In this document: positions 26,215-34,791 of the stretch, piece by piece
Numbering within the stretch: position 1 is the first letter of the stretch
How the letters are laid out: each line of letters starts with the position of its first letter
Assembly: GCF_007828045.1 (NCBI RefSeq)
Contig: NZ_VITN01000006.1
Span: 279,119-343,118 of the forward strand
DNA length: 64,000 bases
Source of the DNA: Nitrospirillum amazonense
GTDB lineage: Bacteria; Pseudomonadota; Alphaproteobacteria; Azospirillales; Azospirillaceae
Direction of reading: 5' to 3'
Notes under the pieces: generated by a model
What the model saw: the letters and a program-made list of their open reading frames with translations, nothing else
Told to the model about the DNA's origin: nothing
Databases searched by the model: none
Made by a program: the position numbers and the translations under genes

Positions 26215-26284
26215 GGGGACCCCGCACTGCAATAGGTGGCGATGTTTTCCGAAAACCTTGATCCCGGGACGGCGCTGTCCAGCT

Positions 26285-27403
26285 TCACGCCAGGCTCACG
26301 CGGCCGCCGGGGTGGCGATGCAGACGGCCCGCCAGCTCCAGTTCCAGCAGGATGGTCAGCACCACCGCCGCAGACAATTGGCAGTCCCGGACAATTTCGT
26401 CAATGTGTACCGGGGTCGGGCTTAAGCACAGGGTGACCCGGGCACGGGCCGCCTCCACCTCCTTTTCCCCCGGATCGGCGGGGGGCGGAACGGGCCCGCC
26501 GCCCGAATGCTGGGCATTGAGCGTGGCCAAACCCTGGGGCCCCAGATAGGCCAGGATGTCGTCCGCCGTCTCCACCAAGACCGCGCCGTCCTTCAGCAGG
26601 CGGTTGCAGCCCTGGGCGCGCGGGTCCAGCGGCGACCCCGGCACGGCGAACAGGTCGCGGCCCTGTTCCAGGGCCAGCCGGGCGGTGATCAGCGATCCGG
26701 ACTTCAGCGCCGCCTCCACCACCAGCACGCCGCGCGACAGGCCGGAGATCAGGCGGTTGCGCCGGGGGAAATGGCGGGCCTGCGGCTCCGTCCCCGGCGG
26801 CGATTCGGCGACCAAGGCGCCCTGGTCGGCGATGCGCCGGTGCAGATCCGCGTTTTCCGGCGGGTAGATGACGTCCACGCCGCCGGCCAGCGCCGCGACG
26901 GTGCAGCGGTGCAGGGCGGCCTCATGCGCCGCCGTGTCAATGCCGCGCGCCAGGCCGGAAACGACGGTGACGCCGGCCTCCGCCAGGTCGCGGGAAATCA
27001 TGGCGGCCAGCTTGCGCCCGGTGAGGGAGGCGTTGCGGGCGCCCACCACGGCGACGGCCGGGCGGCTGAGGCGGGCGGGGTCGCCCAGCACGGTGATGAC
27101 GGGCGGCGCGTCCTCGATGGCGGCCAACTGGGCGGGGTAGTCGGGCTCACACCAGCACAGCAGACGGGCGCCCATGCGGTCCAGGGCCGCCAGCTCCCGT
27201 TCGGCGGCGGCGCGCGGCGCGATGCTCAGCGGCCGGTCGCGCCCGCCGCGCCGGGCCAGGTCGGGCAGCGCCTCCAGGGCCGCGGCCGGGCTGCCGAAGC
27301 GCTCCATCAGCCTATGAAAGGTGACGGGGCCCACCGACTCCGTGCGCGTGAGGCGCAGCCAATCCAGGCGCTCGACGGGGGAAAGGACGCGCGCGCTTCT
27401 CAA
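26285..27403 (-). CDS. dprA: DNA-protecting protein DprA (Smf)
   Basis: The 372-residue protein has the extended Rossmann fold that binds single-stranded DNA and loads RecA in transformation: VAVVGARNASLTGRKLAA, VVSGLARGIDTAAHEAAL, FPRRNRLISGLSRGVLVVEA and LKSGSLITARLALEQGRD. It has an N-terminal SAM-like region (LDWLRLTRTESVGPVTF) and a C-terminal winged helix (VHIDEIVRDCQLSAAVV). TTG 27403 is the preferred start: it gives the normal N-terminus, has GGAA upstream, and overlaps the preceding gene's stop as TTGA. The longer frame to 27544 runs through that gene. Confidence 0.93.
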   Translation of the reverse strand: MRSARVLSPVERLDWLRLTRTESVGPVTFHRLMERFGSPAAALEALPDLARRGGRDRPLSIAPRAAAERELAALDRMGARLLCWCEPDYPAQLAAIEDAPPVITVLGDPARLSRPAVAVVGARNASLTGRKLAAMISRDLAEAGVTVVSGLARGIDTAAHEAALHRCTVAALAGGVDVIYPPENADLHRRIADQGALVAESPPGTEPQARHFPRRNRLISGLSRGVLVVEAALKSGSLITARLALEQGRDLFAVPGSPLDPRAQGCNRLLKDGAVLVETADDILAYLGPQGLATLNAQHSGGGPVPPPADPGEKEVEAARARVTLCLSPTPVHIDEIVRDCQLSAAVVLTILLELELAGRLHRHPGGRVSLA

Positions 27404-28320
27404 TTGGGCTGTTCCGGGATCTTGAAGCCCAGATAGGTGCCGGCGCTGATGCCCAGCACGCCCAGGCTGTAGGGGTCCAGGTCCGGCATCTTGCGGTGGA
27501 CCACCGTCTCGATCAGGAACAGCACGCCGATGACCACCGTCCACACCGCCGTCTGGAAGCGGTGCAGGCTGATGCCGTTGGCGTCGGTCAGGATGTCATG
27601 GACGAAGTCGCGGGACGCCAGCTGCCGGGCCAGGGTGTCGCGGGTGGCGGTCAAGGGGGGCAGGTCGGCCGGCGGCGTGGCCGGGTCCGCCATCCGCGCC
27701 AGCACGCCCTGATAGGCAGCCAGGATGGGGTTGGTCTTGTTCTGCTCCACCATGGCGGCGCCCATGGCGGTGCCGGTGCCCAGGCCCATCAGGCACAGCG
27801 CCTGACCGGTCAGGGTGTCCAGCTCCCCCGTCACCAGGAACAGGTAGAGATATCCCGCCAGGACGATGACGAACCACCAGGCCATCTGGCTCTGCGCCAG
27901 GCTGAAGGCGCGGCGCAGCGGCTTGCCCGTGGCGCTGGTGACGCCGGCGAAGGTGGAGGGCGTGTTGTCGCGCAGCATGTCGGTGGACATGGCGAGGTAC
28001 AGCAGGGCGGCGGTGACCGCCACCAGCACCAGCACGCTGCCCACCGCCAGGGTCTTCTGGCTTTGCGGCAGGGATTTCCAGGCCAGCGCCAGGCTGGCCT
28101 CCCCGACGGTGGCTGTGGGGGTGGCGGTCGTGAGGGTAACGCCACTGGCGGGGGGCATGCCTGGGGGCGATGCGGTGGTGACGGGTGTCCCGGTGACCGT
28201 CGCCGGCGGCGCCGTCTGCGCGTCCGCCGGAACCGCCATCATGTGGAACCCGGCACCCAGCAGCGCCAGCAACGCGGTCACCAGAAAGATCCTGCGCACC
28301 ATGCCCCTCCCCAACTGCAA
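27400..28320 (-). CDS. Uncharacterised membrane protein with internal duplication
   Basis: The 306-residue protein has a signal-like N-terminus, a Pro/Thr-rich linker (about residues 35-70) and four or five hydrophobic helices. Two segments look like copies of one module: FSLAQSQMAWWFVIVLAGYL followed by LCLMGLGTGTAMGAAM, and ISLHRFQTAVWTVVIGVLF followed by LGVLGISAGTYLGFKIPE. Each is an amphipathic FSLxxxQ/HRFQ start, a helix, and a GxGTxxG/GISAGTYLG helix. I recall similar proteins as conserved but functionally unassigned. The stop overlaps the dprA TTG start, so translation is coupled. It occupies the place often held by plsY upstream of dprA. Confidence 0.75.
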   Translation of the reverse strand: MQLGRGMVRRIFLVTALLALLGAGFHMMAVPADAQTAPPATVTGTPVTTASPPGMPPASGVTLTTATPTATVGEASLALAWKSLPQSQKTLAVGSVLVLVAVTAALLYLAMSTDMLRDNTPSTFAGVTSATGKPLRRAFSLAQSQMAWWFVIVLAGYLYLFLVTGELDTLTGQALCLMGLGTGTAMGAAMVEQNKTNPILAAYQGVLARMADPATPPADLPPLTATRDTLARQLASRDFVHDILTDANGISLHRFQTAVWTVVIGVLFLIETVVHRKMPDLDPYSLGVLGISAGTYLGFKIPEQPN

Positions 28321-28490
28321 GGCCCCGCCTCAGAGCGGTAAATCTATCGCGCCACACCTATTGAGGGAACGACCAAACAGCGCGGCGCAGTAAAGTGGTG
28401 GCGGGTATAGGTCCCCGCCAGCCGCCAAGACGCCGCCGATATATGAAGGAACACTTTGTAGCTTACCTTCGTATCTGCTAAACCCAAGAC

Positions 28491-28976
28491 ATGAACGATC
28501 CCATGGACAAGCCCGATGCGGGCGACCCTGACACCCCGGCCGTCATGGCGACGGCGGTGGAACTGCGCGTGGTCATGGGCCAGCTGCGGCGCAAGTTGCG
28601 CGAGCAGGCCAACGTCGGCGACCTGACGCCCTCGCAAATCGCCGTGCTGCGCCGGCTGGACGGCGGGCCGGCCACGGTGACAGCCCTGGCCAAGGCGGAG
28701 GGGGTGCGCCCCCAATCCTTGGGCGCCACCGTCGCGGCGTTGGAGGCGGCGGGCCTGGTGGCCGGCAGCCCCGACCCGGATGACGGCCGCCAGACCTTGT
28801 GGGACCTGACCCCGGCCTGCCGCGAGCGGGTGCGGGCAGGCCGTGCCCTGCATGAGGATTGGCTGTTCCGTGCCATGCGCGCCCGCCTGACGGCGACGGA
28901 GCGGGCGGAACTGGGCCGCGCCGTCGACCTTCTGAAGCGCCTGGTGGTGGATACCCGTGACGGGGGCGCGTCGTGA
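28491..28976 (+). CDS. MarR-family transcriptional regulator
   Basis: The 161-residue regulator has the MarR winged helix: NVGDLTPSQIAVLRRLDGG, TVTALAKAEGVRPQSLGAT with the recognition helix, VAALEAAGLVAGSPDPDDGR with the wing, and helical dimerisation ends. Its stop overlaps the GTG start of the MFS gene (GTGA). It probably represses this two-gene operon and responds to a small-molecule substrate of the pump. Confidence 0.92.
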   Translation: MNDPMDKPDAGDPDTPAVMATAVELRVVMGQLRRKLREQANVGDLTPSQIAVLRRLDGGPATVTALAKAEGVRPQSLGATVAALEAAGLVAGSPDPDDGRQTLWDLTPACRERVRAGRALHEDWLFRAMRARLTATERAELGRAVDLLKRLVVDTRDGGAS

Positions 28977-30226
28977 CCGCGTCCGCCCCCACCGGCACCT
29001 TCCGGTCCCTGGCCAATCGCAATTTCCGCCTGTGGTTTCTGGGCGCCATCGTGTCCAACGTCGGCACCTGGATGCAGCGCACGGCGCAGGATTGGCTGGT
29101 GCTGACGGAACTGGCGCACGTCAACGGCGCCTCCGCGGTCGGCATCGTCATGGGCCTGCAGTTCGGCCCCCTGGCCCTGATGCTGCCCTTCAGCGGCTTC
29201 GCCGCCGATTATTTCGACCGGCGGCGCCTGGTGTTCTGCACCCAGCTCGCCTCCGGCCTGCTGGCGCTGGGCCTGGGCCTCCTGACCGTGTTGGGCTTGG
29301 TGCAGCTGTGGCACGTCTATGTTTTCGCCTTCCTGTTGGGCTGCGTCGCGGCCTTCGACGCCCCCGCCCGGCAGACCTTCATCGGCGAGCTGGTGGGGGA
29401 GGCGGACCTGGCCAACGCCGTGGCGCTCAACTCCACCTCCTTCAACGCCGCGCGCATGATCGGGCCGGCGGTGGCCGGCGTGCTGATCGCGGCGGTGGGC
29501 ACGGGCTGGGTGTTCCTGATCAACGCCGCCTCCTTCGTCGCCGTCATCGGTTCCCTCTGCCTGTTGCGGGTGGCGGATTTCCACCCCCGCACGCGGGCGG
29601 TGCGCAGCCGGGGCAGCTTCATCGGCGGCTTCCACTACGTCTGGGGCCGCCCGGATTTGCGGGCCGTGCTGCTGATGCTGTTCCTCATCGGCACCTTCGG
29701 CCTGAACTTCCCCATCTTCATCTCCACCATGGCGGTGCACGCCTTCCAGGCGGGGGCGGGGGAATATGGGGTGCTCAGCTCCACCATGGCTATCGGCTCC
29801 GTCGCCGGCGCCCTGCTGGCGGCCAAGCGCGCCACGCCCACCCTGCCCCTGCTGGTGGGCGCCGCGCTGCTGTTCGGCGCGGGATGCGCCCTGGCGGCGG
29901 TCATGCCCACCACCTGGGCGTTCGGCATCCTGTTGGTCGTCATCGGCGTGGCGGCGCAGACCTTCACCACCTCCACCAACAGCCTGGTGCAGCTGTCGAC
30001 CGACAGCGCCATGCGCGGCCGGGTGGTGGCGTTGCTGCTGGCCATCGCCGTGGGCGGCACGCCCCTGGGCGCCCCTATCGTCGGCTGGGTGGCCGACGTG
30101 GCCGGGCCCCGCTGGTCCCTGGGCTTGGGCGCCGCCTCGGGCGTGGTCGCGGCGCTGGTGGGTATGCGTTATTTGCTCAAGCACACCGGGTGGCGGCTTT
30201 GGGGCGAGATCAAAACCTCAGCGTGA
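28973..30226 (+). CDS. MFS exporter of the DHA3 (EntS-like) group
   Basis: The 417-residue transporter has about 12 transmembrane helices and the features of the MFS_3/EntS group: FRLWFLGAIVSNVGTWMQR, QDWLVLTEL, FAADYFDRRRLVFCTQL (the DRRR motif of loop 2-3), and FDAPARQTFIGELV. VALLLAIAVGGTPLGAPIVG closes the second half. Efflux of a siderophore, drug or other small molecule is likely. The GTG start overlaps the MarR stop. The last 17 bases overlap the convergent sensor kinase gene. Confidence 0.9.
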   Translation: MTASAPTGTFRSLANRNFRLWFLGAIVSNVGTWMQRTAQDWLVLTELAHVNGASAVGIVMGLQFGPLALMLPFSGFAADYFDRRRLVFCTQLASGLLALGLGLLTVLGLVQLWHVYVFAFLLGCVAAFDAPARQTFIGELVGEADLANAVALNSTSFNAARMIGPAVAGVLIAAVGTGWVFLINAASFVAVIGSLCLLRVADFHPRTRAVRSRGSFIGGFHYVWGRPDLRAVLLMLFLIGTFGLNFPIFISTMAVHAFQAGAGEYGVLSSTMAIGSVAGALLAAKRATPTLPLLVGAALLFGAGCALAAVMPTTWAFGILLVVIGVAAQTFTTSTNSLVQLSTDSAMRGRVVALLLAIAVGGTPLGAPIVGWVADVAGPRWSLGLGAASGVVAALVGMRYLLKHTGWRLWGEIKTSA

Positions 30227-31589
30227 ACACCGTGCCGCCGCCCTCCACCGGCGACGCGGCGATGCTGCCGCCGTGGGCCAGCATGATCTGGCGGGCCAGC
30301 GGCAGGCCGATGCCGCTGCCCTCGCGCTTGGTGGTGTAGAAGGGCACGAAGATCTTGTCGGCTACGTCGGGCGGGATGCCGGGGCCGTTGTCGCGCACCA
30401 GCAGGTTCAGATGGCCGGTCACGTCCAGGTGGCCCGCCAGGGTGATGGCCGGGGCGCGGGTTGCCGTGCCGCCGGCCTTCCACTCGTCAAGCGCCTCCAC
30501 CGCGTTCTTCACCAGGTTGATCAGCACCTGGTCGATCAGGTCGGGGTCGGCGCTGATCTCCAGCGAGGGCGGCAGCACCACCACCTCCAGCGCCACGCCA
30601 TGCTCCGCCATTGCCGGGCCCATCAGCCGTTCCACCCGGCCGAACAGCTCACGCACCTTCAGCCGCTCCACCTTCGGCCGGGGCATCTGGGTGAAGCGGC
30701 GGTAGCGCTCGACGAAGCGCAGCAGGCCGCCGGCGCGGCGGGTGACGGTGTCCATGGCCTCACCCGCGTCGGCGGCGTCCAGCAGCACGGCGGGGGGCAG
30801 GCCGGGGATGGTCTCCAACTGGGTGCGCAGGTCGGCCAGCAGCGACTGCGCCGTGCCCGCCAGGGACGAGACGGGTGTCAGCGAGTTCATCATCTCATGC
30901 GTTAGCACCCGCACCAGGTCGGACCAGGCCTTGACCTCCGTCGCCTCCAGCTCCCCGCCGATGTTCTGCAGGCTGATCAGCAGGCGGGGCCCGTCCGCCA
31001 GGGTCAATTGGGTGGCGCGCACCGTCAGGTGCAGGGGCGTGATGCCGCCCGCCACCTTCAGCAGGGCGCTTTGCCCCGGTTCCAGCACGCGCAGCGCCGA
31101 ATCCAGGGTGCCGCCGTCCACCAGGCGGCGGTTCAGGTCGTCATGGCCGATCAGGCGGCGGGCCACGTTGTTCAGCAGGTTGACGCGGCCGTCGGGATGC
31201 ACCTCGGCCAGGGCCACGGGCACATGCTCCACCAGCACGTTCAGGTAATCGGCCTTGCGCTCGGTATCGGCGCGGGCGTCGCGGAACTTGTCGAACACCC
31301 CGGCGAAGGCCTGCCCCAGTTCCTGGAAGCTGGGACCCATGGCGCGATAGCTGAAGCTCTGGGTGAAGTCGGAATGGCTGAGCGCGTTCAGAAAGCGCGC
31401 CAGCTCGCGGTTGGTGGTGTTCACCACCCGCACCACCCCGCCGATCTGGAAGGCGATCAGGAACAGCGCCAGCGCCTCGGTGGCGTGGTAGTCGGTGGCC
31501 TGCAGCAGCAGGCCCAGGGCCACGCAGCTGAGGCACAGCAGGGTCACCCGCAGGGTCAGCGCCGTGCTGAACGACGACTTAAAGACCAT
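30210..31589 (-). CDS. NtrY/NtrB-like sensor histidine kinase
   Basis: The 459-residue kinase has two N-terminal membrane helices (about residues 10-30 and 37-55), a short linker, a PAS-like domain (ALAEVHPDGRVNLLNNVARR), and a DHp helix with the phospho-acceptor His near residue 231 (VRVLTHEMMNSLTPVSSL). The ATPase domain holds LVRDNGPGIPPDVADKIF and FYTTKREGSGIGLPLARQ. ATG 31589 has GGAGAAGC directly upstream and overlaps the end of the response regulator gene by 11 bases. It should phosphorylate the sigma-54 regulator encoded just upstream. The signal is unknown. Confidence 0.92.
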   Translation of the reverse strand: MVFKSSFSTALTLRVTLLCLSCVALGLLLQATDYHATEALALFLIAFQIGGVVRVVNTTNRELARFLNALSHSDFTQSFSYRAMGPSFQELGQAFAGVFDKFRDARADTERKADYLNVLVEHVPVALAEVHPDGRVNLLNNVARRLIGHDDLNRRLVDGGTLDSALRVLEPGQSALLKVAGGITPLHLTVRATQLTLADGPRLLISLQNIGGELEATEVKAWSDLVRVLTHEMMNSLTPVSSLAGTAQSLLADLRTQLETIPGLPPAVLLDAADAGEAMDTVTRRAGGLLRFVERYRRFTQMPRPKVERLKVRELFGRVERLMGPAMAEHGVALEVVVLPPSLEISADPDLIDQVLINLVKNAVEALDEWKAGGTATRAPAITLAGHLDVTGHLNLLVRDNGPGIPPDVADKIFVPFYTTKREGSGIGLPLARQIMLAHGGSIAASPVEGGGTVFTLRF

Positions 31590-33012
31590 GCTTCTCCATC
31601 CGGCGGTAGAGGGAGGTGCGGGTGATGCCCAGCTCATTGGCGGCGTGGCTGATGTTGCCCTGGTGCTTGTCCAGCGCCCGGCGGATCACCTGCGCCTCCA
31701 CCGTTTCCAAATCCAAGGTACCCAACGTCAACGCATTGGGAGCAAGGCCGCCATTGCCCGCCAGAGCTGGGGGTGGCGGCGCTGCCGGCCGGGGGGCGCC
31801 GCCGGGGGCGGAGGGCAGGGAGAAATCCTCCGCCTCCAGCACGTCGCCGGCGCCCAGGATCATGGCGCGCTCCACCGCGTGGCGCAGGGCGCGGACGTTG
31901 CCGGGCCAGTGATAGGCCTTCAGCCGCGCCAGCGCGTCGTCGGACAGGCGGCGCGGCGGGATGGCGTATTTGCGGGCGTACAGTCCCATGAAATGCGCGA
32001 CCAGGGCCGGGATGTCGTCCGCCCGGTCGCGCAAGGGGGGCAGGCGCAGCTCCACCGTGTTGATGCGGTACAGCAGGTCCTGGCGGAAGGTGTCCGGGCT
32101 TTCCAGCTGTTCCACCGGCATGTTGGTGGCGGAGATCAGGCGCACGTCGATGGGGATGGGCCGGTTGCCGCCCACGGGGATGACCACGCGCTGCTCCAGC
32201 ACCGACAGCAGCTTGCTCTGCTGGTACAGCGGCAGGTTGCCGATCTCATCCAGGAACAGGGTGCCGCCGTTGGCTGCCACCAGCCGGCCGACGCGGTCCT
32301 CCTTGGCGTCGGTGAAGGCGCCCTTCTTGTGGCCGAACAGCTCGCTCTCGAACAGGTTCTCGGCGATGGCGCCCAGGTCCACGGCCACGAACACCTGGTC
32401 CGCGCGGCGGGACCGGCGGTGGATCTCGCGCGCGATGACCTCCTTGCCGGTGCCGTTCTCACCCAGGATCAGGACGTTGGCGTCGGTGGGGGCGGCGCGG
32501 TCCACCAGGGTCAGCACCCGGGCCATGGCCGGGCTGCTGCCGATGAGCGTTTGCCCCGGCTGGTCCAGGGCGGCCGCCAGTTCCTTGTTGCGGGCGCCCA
32601 GCTGCGCCGCCTCGCGCCGGGAGGCGGTCAGGGTCATGGCGCTCATCAGCGTCGCCACCAGCCGCTCGTTCGACCAGGGCTTCAGCACGAAGTCGCAGGC
32701 GCCCTGCTTCATCGCCTCCACCGCCGTGCCCACGTCGCCATAGGCGGTCATGAGGATGACGGACAGGGTGGGGTCGATCTCCAGCACCCGTTTCAGCCAC
32801 TGGAAGCCTTCGCGCCCCGTGTTGGCGCCGATGGCGAAGTTCATGTCCAGCAGGACGGCGTCGAACACCTCATCCTTCAACAGCTGGGGAATGCGGTCCG
32901 GCTGGCTCTCGGTATGGACCAGGATGCCTTCCCGCTTCAGCAGCAGGCGGGCGGCCACCAGGATGTCCTGGTCGTCGTCCACCATCAGGATACGGCCGCT
33001 TTTCTGTGTCAT
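31579..33012 (-). CDS. Sigma-54-dependent response regulator (REC-AAA+-Fis)
   Basis: The 477-residue regulator has a receiver domain with Asp near residue 56 (AVLLDMNFAIGANTGREG), an AAA+ domain (ILGENGTGKEVIAREIH Walker A, GTLFLDEIGNLPLYQQSK Walker B) and a C-terminal Fis-type HTH (NISHAANELGITRTSLYRR). The sigma-54 contact loop reads GAFTDA rather than GAFTGA. The DMNF receiver signature with its short insertion is of a kind I associate with a subgroup distinct from NtrC/NtrX. ATG 33012 with GGGGGAC upstream is preferred to a longer frame reaching 33132. The target is unknown; a sigma-54 promoter is seen only ahead of the flagellin. Confidence 0.92.
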   Translation of the reverse strand: MTQKSGRILMVDDDQDILVAARLLLKREGILVHTESQPDRIPQLLKDEVFDAVLLDMNFAIGANTGREGFQWLKRVLEIDPTLSVILMTAYGDVGTAVEAMKQGACDFVLKPWSNERLVATLMSAMTLTASRREAAQLGARNKELAAALDQPGQTLIGSSPAMARVLTLVDRAAPTDANVLILGENGTGKEVIAREIHRRSRRADQVFVAVDLGAIAENLFESELFGHKKGAFTDAKEDRVGRLVAANGGTLFLDEIGNLPLYQQSKLLSVLEQRVVIPVGGNRPIPIDVRLISATNMPVEQLESPDTFRQDLLYRINTVELRLPPLRDRADDIPALVAHFMGLYARKYAIPPRRLSDDALARLKAYHWPGNVRALRHAVERAMILGAGDVLEAEDFSLPSAPGGAPRPAAPPPPALAGNGGLAPNALTLGTLDLETVEAQVIRRALDKHQGNISHAANELGITRTSLYRRMEKHGL

Positions 33013-33159
33013 CGGTGCGAAGTCCCCCACAATACTGTCCGAAATCGTACACCGCCCAGGGTCAGAGCGCATGTCCGTTCTGCGGTGGTTCCCCCTGGCG
33101 CCCCTGCAATGGCTCCCCTCCAATGCCGGCAACGACCATCACCCGAAGGGAGCGACATC

Positions 33160-33633
33160 ATGGCTGGCAAGCAACACACCTACCGCGTCACCGTCACCTG
33201 GACCGGGAACAAGGGGCAGGGTACGGCCAACTATCGCGCCTACACCCGCGACCATGAGATCCGGGCGGCGGGCAAGCCGGTCATCCCCGGCTCCTCCGAC
33301 CCCGCCTTCCTGGGCGACGCCACCCGCTACAATCCGGAGGAGATGCTGGTCGCCTCCCTCTCCACCTGCCACAAGCTGTGGTACCTGCACCTGGCCGCCG
33401 AGGCCGGGCTGGTCGTCACCGCCTACCAGGACCAGGCGGAGGGCACGATGGTGGAGACGGCGGACGGCAATGGGCACTTCACCCGCGTGACCCTGCGCCC
33501 CACGGTGACCATCACCGCCGGGGGGGACCCGGCGCTGGCCCAGTCGCTCCACGGCAAGGCGCACCATTTCTGTTTCATCGCCAACTCCGTCAATTTCCCG
33601 GTGGTGACCGAGGGAACGGTGGTGATGGAATAG
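33160..33633 (+). CDS. OsmC-family peroxiredoxin-like protein
   Basis: The 157-residue protein is an OsmC/Ohr-fold thiol peroxidase. The two redox Cys are in LVASLSTCHKLWYLHLA and KAHHFCFIANSVNFPV. The N-terminal strand region (YRVTVTWTGNKGQGTANYRA) and GDATRYNPEEMLVASL match the OsmC/YhfA-like subgroup rather than Ohr. It detoxifies organic hydroperoxides in the cytoplasm. AAGGGAG precedes the ATG. It is divergent from the sigma-54 regulator. Confidence 0.93.
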   Translation: MAGKQHTYRVTVTWTGNKGQGTANYRAYTRDHEIRAAGKPVIPGSSDPAFLGDATRYNPEEMLVASLSTCHKLWYLHLAAEAGLVVTAYQDQAEGTMVETADGNGHFTRVTLRPTVTITAGGDPALAQSLHGKAHHFCFIANSVNFPVVTEGTVVME

Positions 33634-33665
33634 AGGGCCCACACGGTAACGGTTTTGTAATGGGC

Positions 33666-33686
33666 CATGTCACAACTTGTGACATG
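33666..33686. promoter_or_regulatory. Perfect 21-bp palindrome upstream of the LodA-like cluster
   Basis: CATGTCACAA (33666-33675) and TTGTGACATG (33677-33686) are perfectly complementary around a central C. The site lies 100 bases before the ferritin-like gene and just ahead of a TACTAT -10-like hexamer (33696-33701). No T-run follows. A dimeric repressor or activator site is the simplest reading. No regulator of obvious match is adjacent. Confidence 0.7.
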
Positions 33687-33785
33687 TGAATTGTGTACTA
33701 TGGCGTGTATGTGACTTATCCTCTGCGACCATGAGGGTGCTTATCCACAAAGAAGCGTCCTTGCATGATGAGGAGGCCGCGCGCC

Positions 33786-34742
33786 ATGCGCCTAAAGGAT
33801 GATGAGTGGACCATCGCCCATCTGCACCAGCATTTGCAGGCAGCGGTGGATTTGGAATTCTGGACCATCCCCTATTACATGTCGGCGCTGTATTCGGTCG
33901 TCGATCGGACGACACAGGCCGTTCAACTGGTGCAAAGCGTGGTGAACCAGGAGATGTTGCACGTCCAGTTGGCGTGCAACATCGCTAATGCCTACGGCCT
34001 GTCGCCGCGCTTCGCCGCCCCCGTCTACCGGGGCCATGGCATTCCACACCTGGACTTCGCCCTGGACAAGCCGGATCCCCGGCCGGAGTTCGCGCCCTAT
34101 AGCGCGGAGATCGGCCCGCTGGATATCCCGCGCATCAACGGCATGTGCCTGATCGAATATCCGGAGTGGGACACGGGCGGTAAAGCGATCCTGCGCGACA
34201 CCATCACCGAATACGGCAGCATCGGCGAGTTCTACGACGCCTTGCAGTATGGGGCGGGCCTGCTGCGCCGTCACATCCAGGGCGGCGTGCGTCAGGTCGA
34301 CCACTTCTCCGCCTTCTACAACAACATGCCGTCCCTGACCGTCACCGACAGCGATGGTGACGGCTACAACCAGGTGGTGCTGCTGATCAACACCATCCGG
34401 GAGCAGGGGGAGGGGACGAGCGGCGCCAGCGCGGCGCTGCCGGCGGCCTATCAGAACACCGCCGACGACAGCGACCCCAGCTGGCCCCATTTCCAGAAGT
34501 TCCAGACCATCCGGCAGACGGTGGAGAAGCCGCTGACCTATCCGGTGACGCTGGCGGTGGATTACAGCGACCACCAGCGGGCCTTGGCCGCCACCCTGGT
34601 GGAGACGTTCGGCCGCTTCCGCACGGCGCTGGAGCAGTTGTTCGCCGGGGGCAATCCCGGCGGCTTTGTCCCGCTGATGATCTCGGTCGGCGCCTGCATC
34701 CAGAACTGCTGGAAGAACGGCGTCACGCCGCGCTTCGGCTGA
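33786..34742 (+). CDS. Ferritin-like domain protein (VioB/RebD iminophenyl-pyruvate dimer synthase-like)
   Basis: The 318-residue protein shows the ferritin-like fold found in the N-terminal part of VioB/RebD-type proteins: LHQHLQAAVDLEFWTIPYYM with the first Glu, then VVNQEMLHVQLACNIANAYG with the ExxH ligand pair, and IGEFYDALQYG with a further Glu. VioB and RebD couple oxidised tryptophan units, but the full enzymes are much larger, so catalysis of that reaction cannot be assumed. AGGAGG nine bases before ATG 33786 fixes the start. It is the first gene of the LodA/LodB-like run, 49 bases ahead of the LodA-like gene. Confidence 0.8.
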   Translation: MRLKDDEWTIAHLHQHLQAAVDLEFWTIPYYMSALYSVVDRTTQAVQLVQSVVNQEMLHVQLACNIANAYGLSPRFAAPVYRGHGIPHLDFALDKPDPRPEFAPYSAEIGPLDIPRINGMCLIEYPEWDTGGKAILRDTITEYGSIGEFYDALQYGAGLLRRHIQGGVRQVDHFSAFYNNMPSLTVTDSDGDGYNQVVLLINTIREQGEGTSGASAALPAAYQNTADDSDPSWPHFQKFQTIRQTVEKPLTYPVTLAVDYSDHQRALAATLVETFGRFRTALEQLFAGGNPGGFVPLMISVGACIQNCWKNGVTPRFG

Positions 34743-34791
34743 CGCCCAACGCCGCATCCCCGTCACTTCCGGACAATTGAGGTTGTGCCCC

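Noticed and set aside
23350..26235. A 961-codon plus-strand open frame over topA
   Set aside because: It runs antisense to a complete DNA topoisomerase I with active-site and zinc-ribbon motifs. No domain is seen in it.
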